DNA from: Ridgeia piscesae | Lineage: Eukaryota > Annelida > Polychaeta > Sabellida > Siboglinidae | NCBI GenBank assembly: GCA_025642075.2 | Contig: JAODUO010000037.1 | Coordinates: forward strand, 648,501 to 712,500 | Direction: 5' to 3' | Length of the DNA: 64,000 nt | Shown here: positions 54,901 through 63,757 of the stretch, piece by piece | Layout: each line of letters begins with the position of its first letter | How positions within the stretch are numbered: position 1 is the stretch's first letter | Program-made: the position numbers and the translations under genes | The notes under the pieces: generated by a model | What the model was told of the DNA's origin: nothing | Databases searched by the model: none | The model's input: only the letters and a program-made list of their open reading frames with translations

Positions 54901-55353
54901 TATAACGAATAAGTAGGCCTAGCATGGACACTTGTCAAGCTGAGTTAGCATTTATACTTATGCTATAAATTACGTCATCTACGATACCTCAGTTGTTATT
55001 TTCATATATGCTTACACATTGTTATTGAATAAATGTTCTTGGGAGAAATCTAATTCATTGCTGGTCCCATCGAACCAATTCATTGATCATTGCCTCAGGC
55101 CAGGTTTACTGAATAAAGAGAGCGCCTACTGTACTGCTATTGCATCAGCAGACTTTCTGCCAGTAACTAGCTGTGTGACTGAGGGTAAGAGCGACACCTG
55201 TACAAGTGTTGTGTCACAGGTGAGCTGGAGACATACATAGAGGATCACCCAGAGTTCTCGCAGCAGTTTGTCGCCCCGCAACGACCTGCCAGCGTCCTTG
55301 AGAGTCTCACCTGCGTCGGCATTGGAGACACGGCCAAGCGGAAGGTGGCATGA
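30901..55353 (+). CDS. LPCAT1: Lysophosphatidylcholine acyltransferase 1-like, complete (13 exons)
   Basis: A membrane-bound enzyme of the ER (and lipid droplets) that transfers a fatty acyl group from acyl-CoA to lysophosphatidylcholine in the Lands cycle. Coding exons are 30901-30966, 37585-37727, 39844-40061, 41807-41980, 45227-45285, 45982-46016, 46685-46739, 48831-48913, 49802-49927, 52651-52807, 52985-53086, 53519-53660 and 55220-55353. They total 1494 nt (497 residues plus stop), and every phase agrees. The N-terminus HPFVH and a hydrophobic segment (residues 24-54) precede the acyltransferase motifs: HTCYFD (HX4D, 112-117), FVRRED (152-157), FPEGTCTN (184-191) and PVQPV (208-212). Two EF-hand-like loops (371-382, 409-420) lack key acidic ligands. 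The C-terminus KRKVA fits a KxKxx retrieval signal. Human LPCAT1 is 534 residues. RAQSKGKWPQI and ALGVSVTD favour LPCAT1 over LPCAT2. An in-frame ATG at 30820 could add 27 residues. Confidence 0.93.
32235..32524 (-). mobile_element. MITE-A copy 2 (LPCAT intron 1)
   Basis: Reverse orientation. Begins AGCTTTATGTAGAGACCCGT and ends CCTGCTTAAAGCCC. It contains the repeated GACGGGTAGAAATATGGGTG block and the CCAAAACCGTAGATATTGTTAG block shared with copies 3-5. Confidence 0.8.
32525..34661. other. LPCAT intron 1, central part
   Basis: AT-rich intron sequence. No coding similarity recognised, and a C-rich run near 34240-34300 gives only chance frames. Confidence 0.4.
34662..34937 (+). mobile_element. 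MITE-A copy 3 (LPCAT intron 1)
   Basis: Begins GGGCTTTATGCAGGATAACA and ends TCTCTACATAAAGCT. Same internal block order as the other copies, on the plus strand. Confidence 0.82.
34938..37584. other. LPCAT intron 1, 3' part
   Basis: No element or exon recognised. A short open stretch at 36921-37041 has splice-like edges but no known similarity. Confidence 0.4.
37585..37727 (+). CDS. LPCAT1: LPCAT1-like coding exon 2 (membrane segment)
   Basis: Residues 23-69, IAVMSVTIAPLRLVIVALLV and on to SGWR. The hydrophobic run is the N-terminal membrane segment of LPCAT enzymes. Acceptor TTGTAG|ATC and donor AAG|GTGACT, leaving in phase 2. Confidence 0.9.
37950..39631 (+). mobile_element. hAT-type DNA transposon, non-autonomous, with BED-finger remnant (LPCAT intron 2)
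   Basis: Perfect 16-bp terminal inverted repeats, TAGTGCTGGTTCGATA at the left and its complement at the right. The flanking 8-bp target duplication is ATATGAGC / ATATGAGG. The subterminal left region is rich in ATCGAA-type palindromic motifs. Inside, at 38655-38781 on the plus strand, SLIWQISNKECLLCQKHPKD and GGNTSNLTKQ match the start of a BED zinc finger, the N-terminal DNA-binding domain of hAT (ZBED) transposases. It ends in a stop, and no RNase-H-like transposase core follows. The 8-bp duplication plus BED finger identify hAT. Confidence 0.85.
38655..38781 (+). pseudogene. BED zinc finger remnant of hAT transposase
   Basis: The IW...CLLC...GGNTSNL pattern of a BED finger. The usual KHL histidine is changed to Gln (NLTKQV), and a TGA ends the frame at 38781. 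Confidence 0.65.
39844..40061 (+). CDS. LPCAT1: LPCAT1-like coding exon 3 (HX4D motif)
   Basis: Residues 70-142, with the catalytic HTCYFD motif in LALAPHTCYFDSLPV. Acceptor TTTGTAG|C and donor GGCA|GTGAGT. Phase 2 in, phase 1 out. Confidence 0.94.
40062..41806. other. LPCAT intron 3
   Basis: AT-rich intron, 1.7 kb. I recognise no element. Confidence 0.45.
41807..41980 (+). CDS. LPCAT1: LPCAT1-like coding exon 4 (EGTC motif)
   Basis: Residues 143-200, TLTKFTQPIFVRREDPNSR to ISFKP, with RAQSKGKWPQILIFPEGTC. Acceptor GTTTCAG|CA and donor CCAG|GTGTGG. Phase 1 in and out. Confidence 0.94.
42329..45188 (+). repeat. 45-bp minisatellite, about 63 copies, with higher-order structure (LPCAT intron 4)
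   Basis: Unit GGTTTTGTTTCTATGGATGA, then TGTTTTGTGTGTGATGACATGTAAT. Most copies are 45 bp; several at both ends are 46 bp with an extra T. Since 45 = 3 x 15, long open frames run on both strands, but they are only the repeat. Variant copies recur in a six-unit (270 bp) order in the middle of the array. It ends about 38 bp before exon 5. Confidence 0.97.
45227..45285 (+). CDS. LPCAT1: LPCAT1-like coding exon 5
   Basis: Completes Gly 201 and codes residues 202-220, AFYPGLPVQPVTLRYINKM, including the PVQPV motif. Acceptor CGCCAG|GT and donor ATG|GTAAGC. Confidence 0.92.
45365..45733 (+). repeat. 45-bp minisatellite, 8 copies (LPCAT intron 5)
   Basis: Unit ATTAGTAGTGGCTTAAGTTA, then ACATTTAGCCCTATAAGTAATAAAG. 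Starts at 45371, 45416, 45461, 45506, 45551, 45596, 45641 and 45686 show the exact 45-bp period. Unrelated in sequence to the intron 4 array. Confidence 0.97.
45982..46016 (+). CDS. LPCAT1: LPCAT1-like coding exon 6 (35 nt)
   Basis: Reads DTIPWTWDGPD, matching DTITWTWQGPG of LPCAT1. Acceptor AATTTCAG|GAT and donor ATGC|GTAAGT. Phase 0 in, phase 2 out. Confidence 0.92.
46685..46739 (+). CDS. LPCAT1: LPCAT1-like coding exon 7 (55 nt)
   Basis: Completes Ala 232 and codes LKVLWLTLCQFNTSLEME. Acceptor TTTTTCAG|A and donor GAG|GTGCGT, leaving in phase 0. Confidence 0.9.
46846..47139 (+). mobile_element. MITE-A copy 4 (LPCAT intron 7)
   Basis: Begins GGGCTTTATGCAGGACCAAA and ends TCTCTGCATAAAGCT. 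The longest and cleanest plus-strand copy, about 294 bp. Confidence 0.85.
47861..48102 (+). repeat. 35-bp minisatellite, about 7 copies (LPCAT intron 7)
   Basis: Unit TCTTTCCTAGTGTGACCTGA, then CATCTACCAAATCAA, 35 bp, with several substitutions per copy. Confidence 0.9.
48831..48913 (+). CDS. LPCAT1: LPCAT1-like coding exon 8
   Basis: Residues 251-277, FLPVYYPSPEEVKDVALFAR to KMA. Acceptor GTTACAG|TTC and donor CAGA|GTGAGT. Phase 0 in, phase 2 out. Confidence 0.94.
49097..49325 (-). mobile_element. MITE-A copy 5 (LPCAT intron 8)
   Basis: Reverse orientation. Starts with a decayed end, CATAAGCAGAGACCCGTCCA, and ends TTTGGTCCTGCATAAAGCCC. Confidence 0.8.
49415..49790 (+). repeat. 46-bp minisatellite, about 8 copies (LPCAT intron 8)
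   Basis: Unit AGTTTGACAGTATGTGAAGG, then ACAGTCAAGTTTTATACTGATTCAGT, 46 bp. The last partial copy runs to within about a dozen bases of the exon 9 acceptor (CAGTAGTTTGACACTATGAC then ATAG). Confidence 0.93.
49802..49927 (+). CDS. LPCAT1: LPCAT1-like coding exon 9
   Basis: Completes Glu 278 and codes residues 279-319, ALGVSVTDDTYEDCQLSSYT to CKKL. Acceptor GACATAG|G and donor CTCAG|GTATGA. Leaves in phase 2. Confidence 0.93.
50034..51039. mobile_element. piggyBac-type non-autonomous element, TTAA-flanked (LPCAT intron 9)
   Basis: The left end is TTAA followed by CCCTGCGACCGGCCAG. The right end is CTGGCCGGTCGCAGGG followed by TTAA, so the inverted repeats are 16 bp and perfect and the target is duplicated TTAA (50030-50033 and 51040-51043). 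The body is 1006 bp. A minus-strand open frame of 85 codons (50435-50178) resembles no transposase I know, and no DDD transposase was seen. Confidence 0.88.
51058..52650 (+). repeat. 59-bp minisatellite, 27 copies, built from the exon 10 acceptor (LPCAT intron 9)
   Basis: Span 1593 bp = 27 x 59 exactly. The unit starts ACTTGACATCAGAAATGTGA (or ACATGAC...) and ends GAGTGATATATTCCTCAG. The last unit ends TATTCCTTAG, which is the acceptor of exon 10. Exon 10 itself starts ACTTGACATCAGAAATG, the same 17 nt as the unit start. Each unit is thus a copy of intron end plus exon start. The first unit (51058) is the most divergent. Confidence 0.97.
52651..52807 (+). CDS. LPCAT1: LPCAT1-like coding exon 10
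   Basis: Completes Arg 320 and codes residues 321-372, LDIRNGKSSELLERL to MKEMFALYDK. The acceptor at 52650 (TATTCCTTAG|A) was chosen over the AG at 52662, because it has the pyrimidine run and gives RLDI, which aligns with the GLGL segment of LPCAT1. Both keep the frame. Donor AAG|GTATTT, phase 0. Confidence 0.88.
52985..53086 (+). CDS. LPCAT1: LPCAT1-like coding exon 11 (EF-hand 1)
   Basis: Residues 373-406, KGCGQVDLREYAMAMCLLIR to LRLAFQ. With the end of exon 10 it forms the EF-hand loop DKKGCGQVDLRE. Acceptor GTTACAG|AAA and donor CAG|GTAAGT. Confidence 0.93.
53519..53660 (+). CDS. LPCAT1: LPCAT1-like coding exon 12 (EF-hand 2)
   Basis: Residues 407-453, VFDHGSKGRVTTEELKGILH to HTITY. 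Acceptor GTGTATAG|GTA and donor TATA|GTAAGC. Leaves in phase 1. Confidence 0.93.
53749..53915 (+). mobile_element. tRNA-derived SINE, 5'-truncated copy (LPCAT intron 12)
   Basis: Contains CCTGTGTCTTTTGGAAGAGA, TGTCTATGCCAGGGGAAGTA and AAAGATCCCACACAGGG. These are the same blocks as the fuller minus-strand copy at 54400-54726, in the opposite direction. The tRNA-like head is missing. Confidence 0.75.
54400..54726 (-). mobile_element. tRNA-derived SINE with head (LPCAT intron 12)
   Basis: Read on the minus strand, it starts GGGGAGCGGTGGTCGTGCGG. It has a box A-like TGCGGTAGAGCGCTGG and a decayed box B region (GGTGGGGCAATCCCACC), then the body shared with 53749-53915. Box A plus box B spacing is that of a tRNA-derived pol III promoter. 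The 3' limit is approximate. Confidence 0.72.
55220..55353 (+). CDS. LPCAT1: LPCAT1-like coding exon 13 (last)
   Basis: Completes Ser 454 and codes residues 455-497, ELETYIEDHPEFSQQFVAPQ to GDTAKRKVA, with TGA at 55351-55353. Acceptor GTCACAG|GT. The KRKVA end fits a KxKxx COPI retrieval signal. Confidence 0.93.
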
Positions 55354-58300
55354 AGTCGGTACTACTACTACGGCACACTTACGTTGACAGTAGTGACGTG
55401 TTGACAGTAGTGACGTGTTGACAGTAGTGACGTCAGGACACACAGCACAGTTACACGTTCACATCCGCAATGCACATGTTGTCAATGTACGTCTTCCGTA
55501 GGCGTGTAACCTCATGCAAGCAAAAAGATATGTACAGGAAAATCGGTGATAAGAACATTAACAACAATGATATGTTATCATGCTATGTAAGTCTGTAATG
55601 TTGAGTGGTTTTAGAACCTGTGCCACATTACATCAGTGGGCCCGTTGTTGTGGTAGTTGTGTAGCTGGAATAAGGCCGGGGAGACATGGCGAGGTGCCAT
55701 GCAAGATCGTGTGACTCCTCTGTTCCTGTACTCGTACAGTTGACAGGTTCATGAGATGCCAGTGTGCTGATCTCTGTCAGTTATCCAATTGCATTTTATA
55801 TTTTTGTTCGGTTTTACGACATTCTGCATTCATTTCACCAACAATACTCTGTTCACACCTGTGTGAGATGTTATGGCAACACTTGTATTTGTTTATATGC
55901 ATTGTACACCAGAAGCCTTTCATATTTAAATTGCTTTGAAACATCAGTAGCACTGGCGTAGTTATTTGTAATCAGTCCTGAGACATGGCTAAATGTCCAT
56001 AAATATGTTGTATTATTTCCATCGTTCAGTGCTTTTTAAAGTGATTCCTGGTTGCTACTCTGAGCTACTTGCTACAGTTGCTACAAACTTCATTTCCGAA
56101 GCCAACTGTGGAAGCTGTTGCCACATGCCTATGTAAACACGCACAATAACACGCCTTGTATTTCAGTCTGTCATTTACATGGGTCGCTTTGTGTTTTTAT
56201 GTTTTTTCACCTAGGCAGCATTCACATGATCTGATTGGTATTTCTATCAAAGGCAGCATTCTTGCTACATGTACATTTACTGTACTTTTTGTTGGTCTAT
56301 GCTAAGTTTAATGCCACTCCGTCCTGCATGCAGATATCACTCAATGACGTCTAATTTGGAAGAGCGCTTGCTTTAAACATTTTGTGATACGTATGCCGTT
56401 GATTGGAAACTTGCAATGAAGTCGACAGATCTTAAAAATGTGCATGTGATACTTTTTATGTCAACTTGCATTCTATACAGGATTGTTGTAAAGTATAATG
56501 CATGTGTATGTGTAATCTAGTTCTCTACATCGACTTAGACATGCATCTAGTAATGTCCTTGGACAAACATTTATCCTTTTAATGTGATGTTATCTAGCAG
56601 TTTCCAGGATTAACTCTATGAAGCATAGTTGTGTTTTTATTTAACCAGACATTTAGGAGGTGCTTGTAGACATTTAAAAAAAAATTTGAATTGAATGTAA
56701 TATTTTGTTTTATTTCCTGGCTCAAGTATGTTTATGCACTGAAGAAGAGCCTTTACAAGACTGGTATTGGAAAAAAACTGAGATACAGATCTTGTACACG
56801 GTTGTAGGAAGCATTTACAAAACGCACAAGAGATTGATCAGAAATCAGCTAAACGATTGCAACGTCGCACTGTTCCATGTGTAGGTCAAGGTCACGTGAC
56901 AATGATGTGTATACAGATTACATTAGATGTCATCTGATTGGTCTGTTGCAAGCATGGCATACTGTCACAGCAACATGTATAAACTGCGAACAGGTTTCCA
57001 TTTTGATAGTGTCACACAACCAGTGACATTTCAGCTCTGTTGTGAGCCCAGTCTCACAGGCCGTGTCACAGAACACTAGAGCAGTCGTCACTGTGAACTC
57101 TTCTGTTGTAAAGATTTTCTGGTTTTTAGTAATAAATAGTCGTGCATAAAATGTTTCAATGCATAGTATTTTATACCACTACAAAATCGTGTCATTCCAG
57201 CCTTTTCTTGTTGGTCATAATAAGGAGGCTGAGTATCGGATAAAAACATTGTTTCTGGACTCTGTATTTTTCTGTGAAACTCTGTCTTGAAGGCTTCAAT
57301 CTGTACTGATTAGAAAACGGCACTGACTTGCCCGATATGCCCCTACCTTCGCCTCATCGGCGGTCATCAGACAGAATATAAACTGTCCACACCAGCTGCA
57401 TGCAATGGCCTGTGCAAAATGTTGTGTAGACTTTAAATTCCATGTGATATTCAGTCTAATATCTCAGATCATTAGTGATGCAACATTTAAAATCCATGCA
57501 ACATTTGAATGGCGTAAATTGTTTGTCAAGTACACCGGGTATCGCAGGCCAGGGCGGTAAAATAAGGACAATTCTGGGTCACTGCAGACTCATGGTGACC
57601 CACTCTAAATGGCTTGGTGACCCTATTTGGGGTCATGACCCAGTAGTGAGAATTACTGATGATGCAGAGAGATTGTGTTTACCTGGTGGATTGTTGCCTT
57701 GACTGTTTTCAAGTATTTGTTCTATATACAAGGCTCTTTCATTTGCAAGGTCAATGGCAGCTGTTTGTATTTGTCTGTACTCTGCATGATATATGTTGTC
57801 GTTTAGCTATATAGCATTAGGTAGCATATAAGGACCATGTGGGCAGCACAAAGGTCAAAGGAATGTTTTGAAGGTCATGCTTTTGCTATGTGAAGGTCAT
57901 CCAGAGAATTAATGTCCCCCTAGAACAAAATACATAACTGATTTCATATAGATCCTTGGAGACTGGCAATGTCATTGGTTTCTGACCTACAGGATAATAA
58001 TGATCTGGTGTGTTTCAGACAAGTATCAAAGATCTGATATGGTGATATCTTAATGATCCTTTCAAACTATGGATGCTGATGATCTGATGGGTACAGTATT
58101 TTTATTGATCTGCAGTATATTGATCTGTAGTAACATTATCTGGTAGCAGGTTTTATATAGCTGTAGCTAGCTACTGTTATTACTAGACAATGTCATGTTC
58201 TATTTTGATTGTTTTCCATTTCAATACTTTCATTTCCTCATGGAAGGGACTGGTATGGAAATATATTTGATACATAAATAATGTGTTACAGTTAATTGCT

Positions 58301-59620
58301 GATGCCGTGGTGTCTGGTCAGTGCAGTGCCTGAAACTGATTTAACTGTAGCTTATTCGTCATGTTTTATAGCTTCACTTACACTAATGTGCAAGTTCCAG
58401 CAGCCTCAGCTTTCGTTACTTCAAGGTGCTTATGCTTCACGTCTTATTTGGCTGTTTGAATTCTTGTTTACAAACCTTACATGAAGTACACTTTCACGGA
58501 TGGAATATTGGCTGTTTATCTTAATTATATCGTAGTCACTTTGTTATGTTTACGGAATCATCACTGGACAACGATGTTTTAGTAGTTGTTTTTCATCTTG
58601 TTTTGACAATGCATTTTGCCTTTTACCTTGAGTAACCAAAATGGAAGGTCAGTCAGTACATTGGATGTGTAGGTAAAAGCCATATTGGTGTAGATCAATG
58701 TATGTGTATAGTGTTTACGCTGTTGGTGTGTAGTGTTGTATATTGCACCCACAGCGAATGTGTAGACCCTCTGTTTACCCTTGCTATGTCATAATCAGTC
58801 ATTGAAATACACCATGTTTAATATAGACGTGCAGTCTTGCACAAGTCTAAAGCTTCAGTCAGAGACTGCACTCTGGGACAACAGGTTGAACTTGGGTTTT
58901 GTTGGAGACTGGGGTCGAACTAGCTAATCGAGCCGGGTCCCCCTCCCCCCGCTGGGGAACCCTTATGTAGGCCATGCAACTTTTATTTATTAATTTTATT
59001 GATGACTTGTTTTATTTTAAATATCTGCTTAATTGGAGACTATAGAACAATGCAAATTACCCTGCGCCAGGAGATTAACTCAATACACCAAATCATTCTG
59101 AAGCAGTGAACACAAAGCTGCGGAGTTGGCTGGGTGATCTTTTTATATTTTAACTGCTGCCAAGAGATTATTACACAAAAATAACCTATTTTGTAAGAAC
59201 AGTAAGATAGAGTATATTTGGGTGAATATTCCTTTAGAACATTATTTCTCAAAAATGAACTGTTTGTGTAGAGGTAAACAGAATACACCTTAAGGTGACA
59301 CTACATGAATGTCATTGGAAGGCATTGCTTCTCTTTCACAGGCCACCAGTAACTGAAACACGACGAATGGAAGGTGCAATGATATTGTTTCTTGGCAGAA
59401 GGTCACATGTTGTTAAAAATGCATGTTAGAGACTGTTGGACTCACTGAAGCTAAAGTGAAAGCCTTGCAATGTGCAATAAGGTTATCTTTACATGTTGCT
59501 CATGTATGACTGCCACGTCTGGTGGCTGTGGCATGAATAAAGGTATTCTACAAGAAATAAGTGCACGTTTGTCAGTTTGGTTTTCTCACTTGTAGAAGTG
59601 CAAAGAATGGACATTCATGC
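55354..59620. other. 3' UTR of the LPCAT1-like gene and intergenic sequence
   Basis: No gene recognised. A 17-bp triplicate (GTTGACAGTAGTGACGT) lies at about 55383-55432. Possible polyadenylation signals AATAAA occur at 57131 and 59534, but the transcript end cannot be fixed. Confidence 0.45.
55383..55432 (+). repeat. 17-bp tandem triplicate in presumed 3' UTR
   Basis: Three copies of GTTGACAGTAGTGACGT, the last running into TGACGTCA. Confidence 0.85.
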
Positions 59621-59758
59621 ATACACATACATACATACATACATACATACATACATACATACATACATACATACATACATACATACATACATACATACAT
59701 ACATACATACATACATACATACATACATACATACATACATACATACATACATACATAC
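59621..59758. repeat. (CATA)n microsatellite
   Basis: About 34 tandem CATA tetranucleotides. The Tyr/Ile/His/Thr and Met/Tyr/Val/Cys frames across it are artefacts. Confidence 0.98.
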
Positions 59759-60269
59759 ACAGACACCCACTCAGTGCAAGCAGATTATCTGAATGATATC
59801 TGATGTGTGACAATCATTTATCAGCATTGACTGCAGAAGGCATTCACAGCAGAAGACAAATGCAGGCGTGATTTATATGACCCATTTATCAGGTGACGAA
59901 GATAAAAATGGCAAACAATTAATTGCAGCTGAACAATTGGTTGGATGGTAGTCATTATTTAGGTAATGAAAGTGCTCAATCGACAATCTTTCAGGAGGAA
60001 CTAATCGGTAGATTTATGTATTACTGGTGAAAACAGTTTCAGAAGACGTTTCTACTTCATTTTACTGATCTGTTAAATAGAGGGGAAAAGCCAACATTAG
60101 GCAAACACATTTCAAACATATATATGCACCAACCAGTATATTCTTCTGCGCCATGGAAACCTACTATGATGATTTCCAATTTTATTGAAGAAGCTAGTTT
60201 ACTTAGCCTAGCAACTCCGCACAGGTACAACGATTTTCTTTTACAATTTTAATGCACAACAACAATTTC
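59759..60269. other. Intergenic, nothing recognised
   Basis: Sequence between the CATA tract and the RTE-like remnant. No feature seen. Confidence 0.4.
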
Positions 60270-61790
60270 CAACTCGAATTGTGAAACCGATTCGAGACAC
60301 TACAAGAACTAGACGACATCGACACCATGAGCGAAACCTTCATGGAATCAACGAGCCGCTGAAATCGAGGATATCGTCACAAACGAGCCCTGATGGCGAA
60401 ACGACGACGATAAACAACGAATAGATTACGTAGAAACATGCAAAACCATCAAAACGAAAACAAGAGAGGACATTGGGAAATACAGCCGTTAAGAGATCGT
60501 ACGAGAAACGATTATGGCATCAAAGCTCCTGAGGAAAGTCCGAAGAACGCAGAAGCTAGCTAGGCCAATACAGACTGGTCACATTCCTAGACAAGAGAAA
60601 TCCATGATCAAGATAAGATCTTAGAACGAATAGAGAAATTCTACACTGAGCTATAAAACGGTGAACAGAGTACCATAATCTACACTGACCCAAACAATAT
60701 ACCAGAGATAACATCATGGGAGGTGGAAGCAGCACTACGAGATATGAAGAATGGGACAGCAACAGGCAACGACCATAATTTTATAAACATCGAGACATTG
60801 AAAGCAGGAGAAGATACCATCTCGAAGACACTTGCTAGCCTATACACTAAATGCTTATCAGAAAGACGAATATATGTCCACGTTTTGGAAGAACGCTAAG
60901 ATGGTGATAATCTTCAAGAAAGGAAATAAGAAAGACCGATATGTGTGCTATCAAACACCTATAAAGTACTCACGACAGGCAGAGAGAAGACACTCAACAA
61001 AAACCAGTCACGAGAGCAAGCTGGATTCAGAAACGGATACTCAACGACGAACACATCCACGTCGTAAACCAATTGAAGGAGACGTGCAGATACTATAATG
61101 TCCTACTGCATGTGCATCGCATTCGTCGACTACGAGAAAGCCTTCGACTCAGTGCAAGCTGAAGCAGTACTGACCTCGCTTCAAGAACAGGGGATAGAAG
61201 ATGTGTGCATTGTAATCGATCCTGAAGGAAATCTACAGCTCGATAACAGTCCACCTATACAAAGAAAGCAACAAGATTAACACCAGGAGAGGAATACGAC
61301 AGGGAGATACCATATCGCCCAAGCAGTTTATGGCAGCACTCGAAAACATATTCCGACGACTGACTTGGAAAACCAGAGGCTTGAAGATTGACGTACGGCG
61401 AATAACTTAGTCATCTTTGCTTCGCCGACGACATACTCATATGCGCTAATACACCACATGAACAAAAAATGCTATAGGAATTAGCTGATGAAAGTGAAAA
61501 TCAGGGTCTGAAGATGAACAAGTCGAAGACAAAGGTGATGATGGAAAATTACACACCAATATATGCCAACGACACTCAGATCGAGAACATTAAAGTTACA
61601 TCCACCTGGGACAGATGCCGCAGATTCGAATCACGGGCTGGTGGACAACATTCGCCAAGCACCGCGACATCATCAAGGGTAGCATTGGAACACTTGCTTG
61701 AAGAGAGGTCTACAGCTCATGCCTACTTCCAGCAATGGCTTTCGGCGTGGAAACATGGTCACTCGTCAAGCAAAGAACAAGCTACTTAGT
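60270..61790 (+). pseudogene. RTE-like LINE, reverse transcriptase remnant (plus strand)
   Basis: Heavily frameshifted. Readable blocks in order are NEPLKSRISSQTSPDGE, MCIAFVDYEKAFDSVQ (near 61115, the FVDYEKAFDS palm motif A), HLCFADDILICANTPHE (near 61420, the FADD catalytic motif) and ELADESENQGLKMNKSKTKV (near 61500). No endonuclease was seen upstream, so it is 5' truncated. Confidence 0.75.
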
Positions 61791-61793
61791 TAC

Positions 61794-63757
61794 TTATGCC
61801 TGTTTGCTCGCTGGAGCATAGGCGATGTGAACCACCGTTTTCTGTCTTCGCCTCTTCCCTGGGGGGTTCCATGTGATGGCTTGACGGGTGATGGTTTCTG
61901 GTGGTTTCCTGGGTGTATGTCCTATCCACCTCCATTTTCTCTTCTTTATTTCATTTTCTATGGGTAGTTGCTTGGTCATTTTCCAGAGTGTAGTGTTGGA
62001 TATCTTGTCTGTCCACTTCAGGTGTAGGATTCTACGCAGGCATTTGTTGATGAAGGTCTGTACTTTTTAGTGTCGTCTGTGTACTTCGCCATGTCTCCGA
62101 TCCATAGAGTAAAACTGCCTTGACATTTGAATTGAATATTCTCAGTTTGGTGTTAGTTTTGATTTGTTTTGCCCTCCAAATGTTTCTCAATATGATGAAT
62201 GGAACTCTTGCTTTCTGTATCCTTGCTTTGACGTCTTCTTCTGTGCCTCCGTTTTTGTTGATTGTACTGCCAAGGTATGTGAATGAGTCTGTCTCTTCCA
62301 GTGGCCCTCCGTTCATTGTAATGGGGTTGTTGTTCTTTGTGATGGCTTTCATAATCCTTGTCTTGCTTCTGTTGATGTTAAGTCCTAACTGTGTTGACAC
62401 TGTGTTTAGCAGCTCCGTTTTTCCTGCATCTGTTGATGGCTGTGTGAGAGGAGAGCGAGGTCATCCGCAAAGTCCAGGTCCTCCAACTGCTCCAAGGTGT
62501 CCACTGTATCCCATTTCTTCTATTTGTTGTAGTCTTTTTCATGATCCAGTCTATGGCGAGCAGGAATAAGAATGGTGACAGAAGACATCCTTGCCTCACT
62601 CCTGTCTTCACCATGAAGGAGTCTGTAAGTTGTCCTGCATGAACGACCCTGCATGCCATATCTTCGTAACTATTTTTTTTATCAGATATATAAGTTTATC
62701 CGGTATCCCGTAGTGCTGTAGAAGCTTCTACAACGTATCTCTGTCGAGACTATCAAATGCCTTCTCGTAATCTACAAAGTTTATGTACAGGGATGAGTCC
62801 CATTCCATGGATTGTTCAACAATGATTCGCAGTGTTGCTATTTGGGCGGTACATGATCTGTCTTTGCGGAAGGCAGCTTGGTGGTCTCTGAGCTTGGCAT
62901 CCACCCCTGTCTTTAGTCTGTCAAAGATGACTCTGTTGAGGACCTTTCCGGGTACTGATAGGAGCATTATCTCTCTGTAGTTCTTACAATCTTGCACATC
63001 TCCTTTCTTTGGGAGCTTCACGAGGTACCCTTCTTTCCATTCAGTTGGTATTTCTTCTTGCTCCCATATCTTCCCGAATAGATGATATTGTCTATGTCAG
63101 CCTTGATTGCCTCGGCAGGAATTTTGTCAAGGCCTGAAGCTTTCCCTCTCTTCATGTGATGGATGACTTTCTCAATCTCTGCCTTACTTGGTCTTTCGCA
63201 GTTTATCTGGAGTACTTCTTCAGCTGGTGTGATGTCTGGAGGGTTCTGGGGTGGTGGCCGGTTTAGCAGTTCTTCAAAATGTTCCCTCCATCTCTTCAAC
63301 TGGTCTTCATCACTGGTAAGTACATTGCCATTCTTATCTTTGGTAGGTCTGTCTGTACGCTTGTACTTTCCTGCTAATTTTCTTGTTATATCATACAGTT
63401 GTTTCATGTTTCCTTGGGCTGATACATCCTCTGCTTCCTTGGCTAGGTCTTCAATGAAGTTTGCCTTGTCTGTTTTTACGCTGTTCTTGACTGCTCTGTT
63501 TGCCCCTGTGTACTCTTCTTGCTGCTCTCGTTCGGCCGTTTTTAATTGCCCCTTTCTTTTCCTTCCTCACTTGCACTTTGTTGAGAATGTCTGCAGAAAT
63601 CCAGTCTTTTTGTCGGTATTTCTTCTTTCCCAGAACTTCGCTGCATGTGCTGGTCCACATTTCCTTGATCTGTTGCCATTGTGTGTCTATGTCCATGTTT
63701 CCTTCGTCAAGAAGATCTTGGGCAGGGTATGTCAGCAGGATACGAGATAACCAATGA
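61794..63757 (-). pseudogene. RTE-like LINE, reverse transcriptase remnant (minus strand)
   Basis: Minus-strand blocks in order: connecting region (63696-63451, then 63407-63018) with REHFEELLNRPPPQNPPDI and MKRGKASGLDKIPAEAIK; RT (63021-62728) with MKLPKKGDVQDCKNYREIML and SLYINFVDYEKAFDSLDRDT; KTGVRQGCLLSPFLFLLAID (near 62600); a frameshifted active-site region; LGLNINRSKTRIMKA and SFTYLGSTINKNGGTEEDVK (62400-62032); and [20 protein letters not shown] at the 3' end (61979-61794), with a short TAAGTAAC-type tail. The endonuclease is absent. Frameshifts at about 62500 and 62700 make it inactive. Confidence 0.82.

Noticed and set aside
59561..59813. Frames rich in Tyr-Ile-His-Thr or Met-Tyr-Val-Cys
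   Set aside because: Translation of the CATA microsatellite.
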